Shown one piece after another: positions 1 through 8,622 of a stretch of DNA of 64,000 bases. The notes under the pieces are model-generated. The model did not search any database and was not told where the DNA came from. It saw nothing but the letters and a program-made list of their open reading frames with translations. Position 1 is the stretch's first letter, and every line of letters begins with the position of its first letter. Made by a program: the position numbers and the translations under genes. The stretch covers positions 3,708,746 through 3,772,745 of the forward strand of contig NZ_JAERQZ010000001.1 of NCBI RefSeq assembly GCF_016735515.1, given 5' to 3'. This stretch comes from Piscinibacter sp. HJYY11 (GTDB lineage: Bacteria; Pseudomonadota; Gammaproteobacteria; Burkholderiales; Burkholderiaceae_C).

Positions 1-1044
1 GCGGCCCGAGAGCGAGTTGCCGTCGCGGTCGGCGTATTCCACTTCGTAGAGCTGCAGGCCGGCGGCCTGCGCGGCCACTTTTGCGAGCTCGGTCTTGCCG
101 GTGCCGGGCGGGCCGTAGAGCAGCACGTTGACGCCCGCCTCCTTGCGCGCCACCGCATTGCGCAGGAGCGAGGTCAGCACCTGCTGGTCCTCGCCGACGA
201 AATGGAAGTCGGTCGCGGTGAGCTCGCTCTTGGTGGCGGGGCGGGTGAAGACGGCCATCAGGTCCGACGGGCCTTCGTAGTGGCGCATCAGCACCGGCGG
301 CAGCTGCTCGCTCACCTTCATCAGGTCGGCGAGGTCGGTGATGTTGTGCTCGGAGATGAGGTTCTCGACCATGCCGGTGCGCTCGAGCCGCGAGCCGGCG
401 CGCAGCGCCTCGGCCACGTCCTGCTCGTTGACGCCGGCCACCGCGGCGATCGCGGCATAGGCCTCCTGCGCATTCGAGACCTTGAACTCGACCAGCAGGC
501 CGCGCAGGTCGCGCTGGTAGCGGGCGAGCGTGCCATAAAGCAGCAGCGCGCGCTCGGCCGGGTTGAGCTGCAGCAGGCCGGCGAGCGCATCGATGTTCTT
601 CTGGACGAGGGTCGACTCCTTCTTCAGGCTGCGGTCGAGCCAGTCGGCCGTCGCGCCCAGCACCGAGAGCAGGTCTTTCGGGGCGTCCTTGATGTATTCG
701 TCGATGTAGAAGAAGAGCGTGCCCTCTTCGTAGGGGCCGTTCCACGCGCCGTGGCGCTGCATGAAGACGGCATCGGTGAGCGCCTCGTGGCCGTTCCAGT
801 GTTCGTTGCCCTTGCAGCGCTTGTTGAGGAAGGCGCGCAGGCGCGCGAGCACGGTGGCGGGCCACACCAGGTGCTTGCCGGTGAGCGCGAGCAGCCCGTT
901 CCAGTCGCGGCGCACGTTGAAGCGGCCGGCATGGCGCACCGTCAGCGTGAGCACGAACTGGGAGCACATGCGGTCCAGCACCGGCGCCTCTTTCAGGCCG
1001 GGTGACAACACCATCCGTGCGTCAGGGTGACTGGACGTCGCCAT
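1..1044 (-). CDS. AAA+ ATPase, N-terminal part (cut by window edge)
   Basis: The frame is open from an ATG at 1044 to the window edge, giving 348 residues of a longer protein. A Walker A motif GPPGTGKT lies at residues 311-318 and is followed by a VEYAD segment, so the ATPase core has only just begun. The first 300 residues are a mostly helical region rich in W, L and R with no domain I can name; such N-terminal parts usually select the substrate or partner in AAA+ proteins. A GGGAG stretch sits about 10 bases upstream of the ATG. Neighbours on the same strand are the DUF3108 and DUF3567 genes. The ATPase assignment is firm; the cellular role is unknown, and the Walker B and arginine-finger regions lie outside the window. 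Confidence 0.8.
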   Translation of the reverse strand, partial: MATSSHPDARMVLSPGLKEAPVLDRMCSQFVLTLTVRHAGRFNVRRDWNGLLALTGKHLVWPATVLARLRAFLNKRCKGNEHWNGHEALTDAVFMQRHGAWNGPYEEGTLFFYIDEYIKDAPKDLLSVLGATADWLDRSLKKESTLVQKNIDALAGLLQLNPAERALLLYGTLARYQRDLRGLLVEFKVSNAQEAYAAIAAVAGVNEQDVAEALRAGSRLERTGMVENLISEHNITDLADLMKVSEQLPPVLMRHYEGPSDLMAVFTRPATKSELTATDFHFVGEDQQVLTSLLRNAVARKEAGVNVLLYGPPGTGKTELAKVAAQAAGLQLYEVEYADRDGNSLSGR

Positions 1045-1158
1045 CGACGGAACTCCCGCGGGAAAAGAAAGACTGCGGGGCCATCTTGGCGCAGCGTGCG
1101 CCAGGATGGCAAGTCCTTTTCAACCCAGGGATTCGTCGGGGCGCGGAGTGCGTCTCGC

Positions 1159-1434
1159 TCAGTGCATGACCACGGGATGCTGCATCAGCGAGGTGTAGCG
1201 CGAGATGTAGTCGTCGATCTCTTCTTCCGAAGGCTCGCCGTCTTCGATCAGGGCCTCGACGCCGAGCTTGAAAGTCTCGGCCATCGCCCCCTCGATGAAG
1301 ATCTCCTTGCGTGCGAACTTGTCCACGATCTCGTAGCCGCCGCGCGTGAGGGCGCTGTCGAGGCGCGTGGCGTCGGCGTTGAGCCCGTCGAACTGGAGCA
1401 CGGCGAAGCTGTCGGAGTTGTAGAGCATCTGCAT
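1159..1434 (-). CDS. DUF3567 family protein
   Basis: This 91-residue acidic protein begins MQMLYNSDSFAVLQFD and has a second acidic half (EEEIDDYISRYTSLMQHP). The start sequence and length match the small DUF3567 family found in Burkholderiales. No signal peptide, membrane segment or catalytic motif is visible, so it is probably a cytoplasmic protein of unknown role. An AAGGAG Shine-Dalgarno lies about 9 bases before the ATG and partly overlaps a perfect hairpin (listed separately). It follows the DUF3108 gene by 69 bases on the same strand and precedes the AAA+ ATPase, so the three may be co-transcribed. Confidence 0.85.
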   Translation of the reverse strand: MQMLYNSDSFAVLQFDGLNADATRLDSALTRGGYEIVDKFARKEIFIEGAMAETFKLGVEALIEDGEPSEEEIDDYISRYTSLMQHPVVMH

Positions 1435-1445
1435 GGCGTTTTCTC

Positions 1446-1468
1446 CTTCACCCCACCTCGGGGTGAAG
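1446..1468 (-). promoter_or_regulatory. Perfect hairpin overlapping the DUF3567 ribosome-binding site
   Basis: CTTCACCCC (1446-1454) pairs perfectly with GGGGTGAAG (1460-1468) around a 5-base loop. Read on the minus strand it ends in GAAG followed by GAG, so part of the AAGGAG Shine-Dalgarno of the downstream gene lies in the stem. It may be an attenuating or translational control element, or an internal terminator lacking a U tract. Confidence 0.45.
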
Positions 1469-1503
1469 CGTGCCGTTTCAAGCCATGCCGGGATACAGGG
1501 CCC

Positions 1504-2550
1504 TCAGGTCGGCGGGTGTGAGGATTGGAGCCTCAGATCCCAGTGAGAGTTCTCTGTAGTTTGTTTCGCGCGCACCGGCAGGTAATGCAGGCTCGGGGCG
1601 AGCCACACCTCCACACGGGTGTCATGGGGTTTGCGCGGCTCGCGCAGCAGCTTCACCGTTTTCACGGCACCGTCGGGTGTGCTCACTTCCTCGGTGCCGG
1701 TGACCTGGAAGGCCCACACATCGGAGTCACCGCGCGCGCCCACCACGTGCAGCACCACGCGCGAGCCGGTGGCCACGCGCTTGGGTTCGGCCAGCGCGAT
1801 CGCGGCGAGCTGCAGCATCCAGCTCAGCCGGTCCTGGCTGCCCTGCAGCAGCGGGAACTCGGCCGGGTTGCCTGAAAACGTGATCTTGCCGGCCTGGCGC
1901 TGGAAGTTGGCCGCCTGCTCGCCGCGGCCGCGGCGCTGGTCGGTGTAGCGCGTGGGGGCGAGGCCGGCGTTGTCGATGCTGCCCTGGCTTGCCAGCGTGA
2001 TGATCTTCATGCCCACCACGCGTCCTTCGAGTCGCGCTTCGTAGTTCGTGCCTTGGGGGCGCCACACGAGCTCGCCGTTGCCCGTCCAGCGGCCGTAGGT
2101 GAGCTCGTAGCTGAGCGTCATCGCGGGCGGCAGCTTCGTGCGGTAGACGGGCACGTCGTTCTGCGTGATGTCGGCGATGGGCGTGAGCTCCAGGCTGGCC
2201 GTGTCGGCCGGCAGGGCGGCGGCGACCACCACCGCATCGGTGTTCACCACCACCGGCTCGCGGGCGCTGGGCTCCGGCTCGGCGGCCGGGCGCGGGGCCG
2301 GTGGTGCCGGCGGGCGCAGCGGGGGCGCGGGCTTCGCCACCACGAGGGGCAGCGGGGTGACGGCCTCGACCTGCACGACGGGCGGGGTCAGCGTGCGCAC
2401 CTGCATCGGTGGTCTCGCGGTGGCAGGCTCGTGGGTGCCCCAGCCCACGATGCGGTCCCAGGCCAGCCAGTGCAGCAGCCCCACGCCGAGCGCGAGTGCG
2501 AGCAGGGTGGGCGCCAGTCGACGGGCTTGGATCGGCAAGGCTTGGGGCAT
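1504..2550 (-). CDS. DUF3108 domain protein, exported or membrane-anchored
   Basis: The protein has 348 residues: a short basic N-terminus, one hydrophobic segment (about residues 11-28), a proline/alanine-rich linker (about 45-105) and then a folded beta-rich domain starting near LSYELTYGRWTGNGELVW. That domain, with its TRYTDQRRGRGE and HYLPVRAKQ elements, looks like DUF3108, a family of predicted periplasmic proteins of unknown function. The anchor plus proline linker suggests a domain held in the periplasm by one membrane helix. The gene is divergent from the fumarylacetoacetate hydrolase gene, with 62 bases between the two starts. I see no catalytic motif. Confidence 0.8.
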   Translation of the reverse strand: MPQALPIQARRLAPTLLALALGVGLLHWLAWDRIVGWGTHEPATARPPMQVRTLTPPVVQVEAVTPLPLVVAKPAPPLRPPAPPAPRPAAEPEPSAREPVVVNTDAVVVAAALPADTASLELTPIADITQNDVPVYRTKLPPAMTLSYELTYGRWTGNGELVWRPQGTNYEARLEGRVVGMKIITLASQGSIDNAGLAPTRYTDQRRGRGEQAANFQRQAGKITFSGNPAEFPLLQGSQDRLSWMLQLAAIALAEPKRVATGSRVVLHVVGARGDSDVWAFQVTGTEEVSTPDGAVKTVKLLREPRKPHDTRVEVWLAPSLHYLPVRAKQTTENSHWDLRLQSSHPPT

Positions 2551-2612
2551 GCGATGAGAATACGAGGCGAATCCGGCGGAGTCCGGGCAATCCTAGCCAA
2601 ACGACACAACCC

Positions 2613-3608
2613 ATGAAACTTGCAAGCTACAAAGACGGTTCGCGCGACGGGCAATTGGTGGTGGTCTCGCGCGACCTTTCGATGGCGCACTACGCCAACG
2701 GCATCGCCAGCCGGCTGCAGCAGGTGCTCGACGACTGGGGCTTTCTCTCGCCGCAGCTGGAAGACCTGTACGTCTCGCTCAACCATGGCCGCGCGCGCCA
2801 CGCCTTCCCCTTCGACCCGGCGATGTGCATGGCCCCGCTGCCGCGTGCCTATCAGTGGGCCGATGGCTCGGCCTTCATCAACCATGTGGAGCTGGTGCGC
2901 AAGGCGCGCAACGCCGAGATGCCCGAGAGCTTCTACACCGACCCGCTGATGTACCAGGGCGGCAGCGACGACTTCCTCGGCCCCACCGATGACATCGTGG
3001 TGCCGAGCGAAAAGATGGGCATCGACTTCGAAGCCGAGGTCGCGGTGATCACCGGCGACGTGCCCATGGGCGCCACGCCCGAGGAGGCGCTCGAAGGCAT
3101 CCGCCTGCTGATGCTCGCCAACGACGTGAGCCTGCGCAACCTCATCCCCAACGAGCTGGCCAAGGGCTTCGGCTTCTTCCAGAGCAAGCCCGCCACGGCC
3201 TTCAGCCCCGTCGCGGTGACGCTCGACGAAGTGGGCGGTGCGTGGAAAGACGGCCGCCTGCACCTGCCGCTGCAGAGCACCTGGAACGGCAAGCGCGTTG
3301 GCCTGTGCGACGCCGGCCCCGAGATGACCTTCCACTTCGGCCAGCTGATCGCCCACATCTGCAAGACGCGCAACGTGCGCGCTGGCAGCATCGTCGGCAG
3401 CGGCACGGTGAGCAACAAGGACTGGTCGCGCGGCTACTCGTGCGTGGCTGAAAAGCGCGCCATCGAGACCATCGAGCATGGCGAGCCCAAGACCGAGTTC
3501 ATGAAGTACGGCGACATCATCCGCATCGAGATGAAGGGCATCGACGGGCAGACCGTCTTCGGCGCCATCGACCAGGCGGTCCGAGCGCCCATCGGCCCGG
3601 GCGAATGA
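2613..3608 (+). CDS. Fumarylacetoacetate hydrolase family protein
   Basis: This 331-residue protein carries FAH-family signatures: a metal-binding GIDFEAEVAVITGD stretch near the middle, LMLANDVSLRN, and a C-terminal GYSCVAEKRAIETIE...GDIIRIEM block. FAH enzymes hydrolyse C-C bonds in acylpyruvates or act as decarboxylases or hydratases, in the cytoplasm. Its length and N-terminal extension resemble fumarylacetoacetase-like proteins annotated in betaproteobacteria, but no tyrosine-degradation partners are present, so the substrate is unknown. The ATG at 2613 begins MKLASYKDG, typical of the family. The stop overlaps the next gene by 4 bases (ATGA), so translation is probably coupled. Confidence 0.88.
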   Translation: MKLASYKDGSRDGQLVVVSRDLSMAHYANGIASRLQQVLDDWGFLSPQLEDLYVSLNHGRARHAFPFDPAMCMAPLPRAYQWADGSAFINHVELVRKARNAEMPESFYTDPLMYQGGSDDFLGPTDDIVVPSEKMGIDFEAEVAVITGDVPMGATPEEALEGIRLLMLANDVSLRNLIPNELAKGFGFFQSKPATAFSPVAVTLDEVGGAWKDGRLHLPLQSTWNGKRVGLCDAGPEMTFHFGQLIAHICKTRNVRAGSIVGSGTVSNKDWSRGYSCVAEKRAIETIEHGEPKTEFMKYGDIIRIEMKGIDGQTVFGAIDQAVRAPIGPGE

Positions 3609-4096
3609 AGGAATTTCCCCACACGGCCAAGATCATCACCGTCTGGCTGCTGATCGGCGTGGTCGTGTTTCTCGGCTTTCGCTACTTCGAGCATGAGCGC
3701 GAGCGCACGAGCTTCCAGGTCACGAATGCCGGCGTGATCGAGATCCGCCGCGGTCCCGATGGCCACTACCACTGGCCCGGCACGATCAACGGCCGGGCGG
3801 TCGACTTCCTCATCGACACCGGCGCCACCCGCACCGCGATGTCGCAGGCGCTGGCGCGTGAACTCTCGCTCGAGCCGCAGCAGGCGGTGCGCAGCCAGAC
3901 GGCCGGCGGCGTGGTGACGGGCGAGCTGGTGCGGGCCGACGTGCTGCTGCAGGGCGGCGTGCGGGTCGAGCGCCTGGCCATCGTGGCGCTGGCGGGGCTC
4001 GACGGGCGGCCGTTGCTGGGCATGGACGTGATGGGCCGCCTGCGCTGGCAGCAACGCGACGGGGTGCTGTCCATCCACACCGAGGCAACACCATGA
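3605..4096 (+). CDS. Membrane-anchored retropepsin-like aspartic protease
   Basis: The 163-residue product has one N-terminal membrane helix (IITVWLLIGVVVFLGF, about residues 11-26) followed by a single retroviral-type aspartic protease fold. The catalytic motif is FLIDTGATRTAMS, and a second hydrophobic-glycine element LLGMDVMGRL closes the domain. This is the arrangement of the clan AA (TIGR02281-type) proteases of proteobacteria, which act as homodimers, here presumably on the periplasmic side. Substrates are unknown. It overlaps the genes on both sides by 4 bases (ATGA at each junction), placing it firmly in the FAH-protease-TraB operon. Confidence 0.85.
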   Translation: MKEFPHTAKIITVWLLIGVVVFLGFRYFEHERERTSFQVTNAGVIEIRRGPDGHYHWPGTINGRAVDFLIDTGATRTAMSQALARELSLEPQQAVRSQTAGGVVTGELVRADVLLQGGVRVERLAIVALAGLDGRPLLGMDVMGRLRWQQRDGVLSIHTEATP

Positions 4097-5055
4097 TGTC
4101 GACGCTTCGGCGCTGGCTGACGCTGGGTTGCGCCGCGCTGGCCCTGCAGGCGCACGCCAAGGCGCCGGACTGCCCGCCGCCGCCCTCGCCGAGTGCCGAG
4201 GCCGTGGCGCAAGCCCGCGGGCAGGCGCGCGACCGCGGTTTCCTCTGGCGCATCCGCAAGGACGGCCGCACCTCGTGGCTCTACGGCACCCTCCACGTCG
4301 GCCGTCTGGCCTGGGTGTTCCCGGGGCCGAAGGTGAGCGAGGCGCTGCAGGGCAGCCAAGTGGCGGCGTTCGAGCTCGATTTCTCCGACGAGGCCGTGGT
4401 GCAGCGCCTGCTCGACGGCCTCGCGACGGCGGCCCGCGACCCCGCCGCCCCGCGCCTGCCCGACGATCTGGCGGTGCGCCTGCGCCGGCAGATGGAGGCC
4501 GCCTGCGTGCCCGCCGACTGGCAGCAGAGCCTGCCGCCCGAGATGCTCGGCGTCACGCTGTCGATGATGGTGGGCCGCCACGACGGGCTCGAGACCAGCT
4601 ACGCCATCGACCCGGCGCTGGCCCGCCTGGCGCGCAGCGCCGGCAAGGAGCTGGTGTCGCTGGAGACGCCCGAACTGCAGATCGACGTGCTGCGCAGCAA
4701 GTCGGCCGCCGAGTTGCGCGAGAACATGGACAAGATGCTGGGCGACCTTGAGCGGGACCGTGTGCGCCCGTTGCTGCGGCGCGTGGCCGACGCCTGGGCG
4801 CAAGGCCGTGCGGCCGAGCTGTCGGGCTACCGCAGCTGGTGCGAATGCGCCCGCACGCCGCAGGAGCGCGAGTCGCTCAAGGCGCTGCTCGACGACCGCA
4901 ACGGCCCGATGGCGCAGCGCATCGACGCCCTGCACACCAGCGGCAAGACGGTGTTTGCCGCGGTCGGCAGCCTGCACATGTTTGGCCCGACGGGGTTGCC
5001 GGCCTTGATGGCGGCGCGCGGCTACGAGGTGGTGCCGGTCGAGCTGTACCGCTGA
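4093..5055 (+). CDS. TraB/GumN family protein
   Basis: This 320-residue protein has a signal-like N-terminus (LGCAALALQAHAKA) and then the TraB/GumN domain. Visible landmarks are FLWRIRKDGRTSWLYGTLHVG near the start of the domain and FAAVGSLHMFGPTGLPALMAARG near the C-terminus; GTLHVG and the late GSLH are the two histidine-bearing motifs proposed to form a metalloprotease-like site in this family. Location is probably periplasmic. The ATG overlaps the previous stop (ATGA), and about 90 bases separate it from phaM. Function is not established for most members. Confidence 0.85.
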   Translation: MMSTLRRWLTLGCAALALQAHAKAPDCPPPPSPSAEAVAQARGQARDRGFLWRIRKDGRTSWLYGTLHVGRLAWVFPGPKVSEALQGSQVAAFELDFSDEAVVQRLLDGLATAARDPAAPRLPDDLAVRLRRQMEAACVPADWQQSLPPEMLGVTLSMMVGRHDGLETSYAIDPALARLARSAGKELVSLETPELQIDVLRSKSAAELRENMDKMLGDLERDRVRPLLRRVADAWAQGRAAELSGYRSWCECARTPQERESLKALLDDRNGPMAQRIDALHTSGKTVFAAVGSLHMFGPTGLPALMAARGYEVVPVELYR

Positions 5056-5147
5056 ACGCGGATGCCTCGTCCGGAGGCTGTGCAGGCGGTGTGGCAAGTG
5101 CACAATGCCTTGGCACGCTCACGAGACACCAGCAAGGAGACAACAGC

Positions 5148-5792
5148 ATGGCCGACACCGCCGCCAACTTCACCAAGCTCGTCCCCGGTTTCGACTTCCT
5201 GCAAGGCCTGGTCAAGAACGCCGGGTCTGCGCTGCCCAACATCGGCCAGTGGGTCGCGCCCACGCTCAACCCTGAAGAGCTGGAAAAGCGCATCGAGGAG
5301 CTCCGCACCGTGCAGTTCTGGCTCGAGCAGAACGCCCGCATGCTCGGCGCCACCATCCAGGCGCTCGAGGTGCAACGCATGACGCTCACCACGCTCAAGA
5401 CCATGAACGTGCAGATGAACGACCTGCGCGATTCGCTCACCATCAAGCCGACGGCGGTGGCCGCGGCCCCCGCCGCTGCAGCCCCGGCGGCAAAAGCCGC
5501 GACCAAGACCAAGGGCGGCTCGCGCGGCAAGCCGGCCGCGGCGCCGGCGTCGCAGCCGCAGGCCGTCGACCCGATGCAATGGTGGGGCGCGCTCACCAAG
5601 CAGTTCACCGAACTGGCGACCACCGCGATGAAAGACAGCGCGACCGACGCCGCCAAGAATCTCGCCGGCGCGATGCTCAAGCAGTCGGTCGATGCGGCCG
5701 GCCAGACGATCAAGGCGGCCGCGTCGACGCCGGGCAAGGTGGTGCGCAAGGCCGCGAGCGCGGCGCGCAAGCGGGCCGCACCGAAAGCCTGA
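5148..5792 (+). CDS. phaM: PhaM-like polyhydroxyalkanoate granule protein
   Basis: The 214-residue protein starts MADTAANFTKLVPGFDFLQGL and continues with an acidic-amphipathic helix region (NPEELEKRIEELRTVQFWLEQNARML). It then has an alanine/proline/lysine linker and a basic C-terminal tail with KAASAARKRAAPKA. This is the layout of PhaM of Cupriavidus, which binds PHA synthase and DNA, activates the synthase and links PHA granules to the nucleoid. The lysine-rich tail fits DNA binding. A good AAGGAG site precedes the ATG by 8 bases. No PHA synthase gene is in the window. The next gene starts 2 bases after the stop. Confidence 0.85.
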   Translation: MADTAANFTKLVPGFDFLQGLVKNAGSALPNIGQWVAPTLNPEELEKRIEELRTVQFWLEQNARMLGATIQALEVQRMTLTTLKTMNVQMNDLRDSLTIKPTAVAAAPAAAAPAAKAATKTKGGSRGKPAAAPASQPQAVDPMQWWGALTKQFTELATTAMKDSATDAAKNLAGAMLKQSVDAAGQTIKAAASTPGKVVRKAASAARKRAAPKA

Positions 5793-5794
5793 CC

Positions 5795-7021
5795 ATGAAA
5801 CTCTTCGCCCACGCGCACGCGACGCACCCCGACTGGCGCATGGCCGTGGCCCTCGCCGCGGCGCAGATCGAGGCGCAGCGCCGCGATGCGGCGGGCCAGC
5901 ACATCCGTCAACCGACGCTCGGCTGGGTGTATTTCAGCGACCACTACGCGCCCCAGGCGCAGGCCCTGCTGTCCGAGCTGCAGCAGCGCTGGCCCGGTGT
6001 GTCGTGGGTGGGCGGCGTGGGCGTGGGGGTGTCGGCCAACGGCGTCGAATACTTCGACGAGCCGGCCGTCACGCTGATGCTCACCGACCTGCCGCGTGAC
6101 CAGTTCTGTCTCTTCTCGGGACGCAAGCCCCTGAGCCACGCGCCTGTCGGTTTCGTGCCGGCGATGGCGCAGGTGCACGCCGATGGTCGCACCGAGTCGC
6201 TGGAGGAGCTGCTCGGCGACCTGAGCGACGTCACCCGCACCGGCTACCTCTTCGGCGGCCTGGTGTCGGCGCGCAACCAGCCGCTGCACGTGGCCGATGC
6301 CGTGTTCGAAGGCGGGCTCTCCGGCGTGGCCTTCGCGCCCGAGGTGGCGGTGGTTTCGCGCGTCACCCAGGGTTGCCAGCCCGTCGGGCCGGTGCGCCGC
6401 GTCACCCGCGCCGAGCGCAACGTGGTGGCCGAACTCGACGGCGAACCGGCGCTCGACTGCCTGCTGCGCGACCTGGGCGTGAGCGACCGCGAGCCGCGAG
6501 AGGCGCTGCCGCGCATCCGTGAAACGCTCGCGGGCCTCAACGACGCGCGCGACGACGCACTGGCCCGCCCGGGCCAGTTCGGCGTCGACACCCGCGTGCG
6601 CCACATCGTCGGCATCGACCCCGGGCGGGGCGCCGTGGCGCTGGCCGACGACGTCGAGGCAGGCCAGCAGCTCGCCTGGTGCCGGCGCGACACCGAAGCC
6701 GCACGGCGCGACCTGGTGCGCATCTGCGCCGAGATCCGCGAAGAGCTGGAGCCGGAGACGCTCACGGTCGAGGCCGCGCTCGCGCTGCAGGGCGCGCAGG
6801 CCGACCACGCCCCGCACCCGGCGCGGCGCATGGCCGGCGCCATCTACGTGAGCTGCCTGGGCCGCGGCGGGCCGCACTTCGGGGCGCCCTCGGCGGAGCT
6901 TGCGATCATCCAGCGCGCGCTGGGTGACGTGCCGCTGGTCGGCTTCTTCGCGTCCGGCGAGATCGCACGCCGGCATCTCTTTGGCTACACCGGCGTGTTG
7001 ACCGTCTTCCCCGCCACATGA
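5795..7021 (+). CDS. FIST domain protein (FIST N and C)
   Basis: The 408-residue protein has the FIST layout: an N-terminal sensory half containing WVGGVGVGVSANGVEY and a C-terminal half containing ISCLGRGG-like and VGFFASGEIAR elements (seen here as YVSCLGRGGPHFG and LVGFFASGEIA). FIST domains are predicted small-ligand sensors, often linked to signal transduction; here there is no attached kinase or cyclase output domain. The ATG at 5795 lies 2 bases after phaM and the stop overlaps the GlcD-like gene by 4 bases, so this gene is co-transcribed with both. A sensor for a metabolite of the downstream oxidase is possible but unproven. Confidence 0.8.
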   Translation: MKLFAHAHATHPDWRMAVALAAAQIEAQRRDAAGQHIRQPTLGWVYFSDHYAPQAQALLSELQQRWPGVSWVGGVGVGVSANGVEYFDEPAVTLMLTDLPRDQFCLFSGRKPLSHAPVGFVPAMAQVHADGRTESLEELLGDLSDVTRTGYLFGGLVSARNQPLHVADAVFEGGLSGVAFAPEVAVVSRVTQGCQPVGPVRRVTRAERNVVAELDGEPALDCLLRDLGVSDREPREALPRIRETLAGLNDARDDALARPGQFGVDTRVRHIVGIDPGRGAVALADDVEAGQQLAWCRRDTEAARRDLVRICAEIREELEPETLTVEAALALQGAQADHAPHPARRMAGAIYVSCLGRGGPHFGAPSAELAIIQRALGDVPLVGFFASGEIARRHLFGYTGVLTVFPAT

Positions 7022-8520
7022 ACACCAACGTTTCCCCTTCGCAGTCCGCGCAGAACGAACGGGTGGCGCGACGCGCCCAGGTCGTGTCCGAGCTTGCCGC
7101 CGCGCTGCCGCCGCATGCGCTGCTGTGGCACACCGAAGACACCGTGCCCTACGAATGCGACGGCCTCACCGCCTACCGCGAACAGCCGCTGGCCGTGGCC
7201 CTGCCCGAGACGGAGGAGCAGGTCGCCGCCGTGCTGCGCACCTGCCACCGCCTGCAGGTGCCGGTGGTCGCCCGCGGGGCCGGCACCGGCCTGTCGGGGG
7301 GTGCGATGCCGCACCGCATGGGCGTGACGCTGAGCCTTGCCAAGTTCAACCGCATCCTGAAGGTCGACCCGCTGTCGCGCACGGCCGTCGTGCAGTGCGG
7401 CGTGCGCAACCTCGCGATCAGCGAGGCGGCCGCGCCGCATGGCCTGTACTACGCGCCTGACCCAAGCAGCCAGATCGCCTGCACCATCGGCGGCAACGTG
7501 GCCGAGAACTCCGGCGGCGTGCACTGCCTGAAGTACGGCCTCACGGTGCACAACGTGCTGCGGGTGCGCGGCTTCACGATGGAAGGCGAGCCGGTCGAGT
7601 TCGGTTCCGAGGCCTTCGACGTGCCAGGCCTGGACTTGATGGCGGTGATGGTCGGCAGCGAAGGCATGCTGGCCGTGGTGACCGAGGCGACGGTCAAGCT
7701 CGTGCCCAAGCCGCGCCTCGCGCGCTGCATCATGGCGAGCTTCGACGACATCCGCCGCGCCGGTGATGCGGTGGCGGCCATCATCGCGGCCGGCATCATC
7801 CCGGCCGGCCTCGAGATGATGGACAAGCCGATGATCGCCGCCGTCGAAGACTTCGTGCACGCCGGCTACGACGTCGACGCTGCCGCCATCCTGCTCTGCG
7901 AGAGCGACGGTACGCCCGAAGAGGTGGCCGAGGAGATCGGCCGCATGCAGGACGTGCTGATCGAAAGTGGCGCCACCCGCATGGAAGTGAGCCGCGACGA
8001 GACCCAGCGCCTGCGCTTCTGGAGCGGCCGGAAAAATGCCTTCCCCGCCAGCGGCCGCATCAGCCCCGACTACATGTGCATGGACTCGACCATCCCGCGC
8101 AAGCGCTTGGCCGACATCCTCATCGCCATCGCCGAGATGGAGAAGAAGTACCAGCTCCGCTGCGTCAACGTCTTCCACGCGGGCGACGGCAACCTGCACC
8201 CGCTCATCCTCTTCGATGCCAACGACCCCGACCAGCTGCGCCGCTGCGAGCTCTTCGGCGCCGATATCCTGGAGACCAGCGTGGCGATGGGCGGCACGGT
8301 GACCGGCGAGCACGGCGTGGGCGTCGAGAAGCTCGCGTCGATGTGCGTGCAGTTCTCCTCGGCCGAGCGGGCGCAGATGTTTGGCGTGAAGCACGCCTTC
8401 GACCCGGCGGGGCTCCTGAACCCTGGCAAGGTCATCCCCACGCTGCACCGTTGTGCCGAGTACGGAAAGATGCACGTCAAGAAAGGGCTCCTGCCCTTCG
8501 CCGACCTGCCGCGCTTTTAA
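7018..8520 (+). CDS. FAD-linked oxidase, glycolate/lactate oxidase subunit GlcD type
   Basis: The 500-residue flavoprotein has a PCMH-type FAD-binding domain (VVARGAGTGLSGGAMPH near residue 82, SQIACTIGGNVAENSGGVHCLKYG near 157). Its C-terminal cap contains VNVFHAGDGNLHPLILFD and GTVTGEHGVGVEKL. These motifs are those of GlcD and D-lactate dehydrogenase-type enzymes, which oxidise 2-hydroxy acids and pass electrons to the quinone pool or partner subunits. The usual partners GlcE and GlcF do not follow; leuS is next. The ATG overlaps the FIST stop (ATGA). The exact substrate (glycolate, D-lactate or another) cannot be read from the sequence. Confidence 0.88.
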   Translation: MNTNVSPSQSAQNERVARRAQVVSELAAALPPHALLWHTEDTVPYECDGLTAYREQPLAVALPETEEQVAAVLRTCHRLQVPVVARGAGTGLSGGAMPHRMGVTLSLAKFNRILKVDPLSRTAVVQCGVRNLAISEAAAPHGLYYAPDPSSQIACTIGGNVAENSGGVHCLKYGLTVHNVLRVRGFTMEGEPVEFGSEAFDVPGLDLMAVMVGSEGMLAVVTEATVKLVPKPRLARCIMASFDDIRRAGDAVAAIIAAGIIPAGLEMMDKPMIAAVEDFVHAGYDVDAAAILLCESDGTPEEVAEEIGRMQDVLIESGATRMEVSRDETQRLRFWSGRKNAFPASGRISPDYMCMDSTIPRKRLADILIAIAEMEKKYQLRCVNVFHAGDGNLHPLILFDANDPDQLRRCELFGADILETSVAMGGTVTGEHGVGVEKLASMCVQFSSAERAQMFGVKHAFDPAGLLNPGKVIPTLHRCAEYGKMHVKKGLLPFADLPRF

Positions 8521-8527
8521 GCACCTA

Positions 8528-8558
8528 CCCGGCTCATGCCGGGGCCCCTTCCTATAAT
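8528..8558 (+). promoter_or_regulatory. Hairpin after the GlcD-like gene and probable leuS -10 box
   Basis: CCCGGC (8528-8533) and GCCGGG (8538-8543) form a perfect 6-bp stem with a TCAT loop, 7 bases after the GlcD-like stop; there is no U tract, so termination would be weak. A consensus TATAAT follows at 8553-8558, 65 bases before the leuS ATG. No good -35 hexamer is visible at 16-18 bases. Confidence 0.4.
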
Positions 8559-8622
8559 TCCGTCCCCCAAGGAGGCGGGCGTTCGTGCGTCTGTCCGAAG
8601 AGCGAGCCAACGAGCCGAGCCC

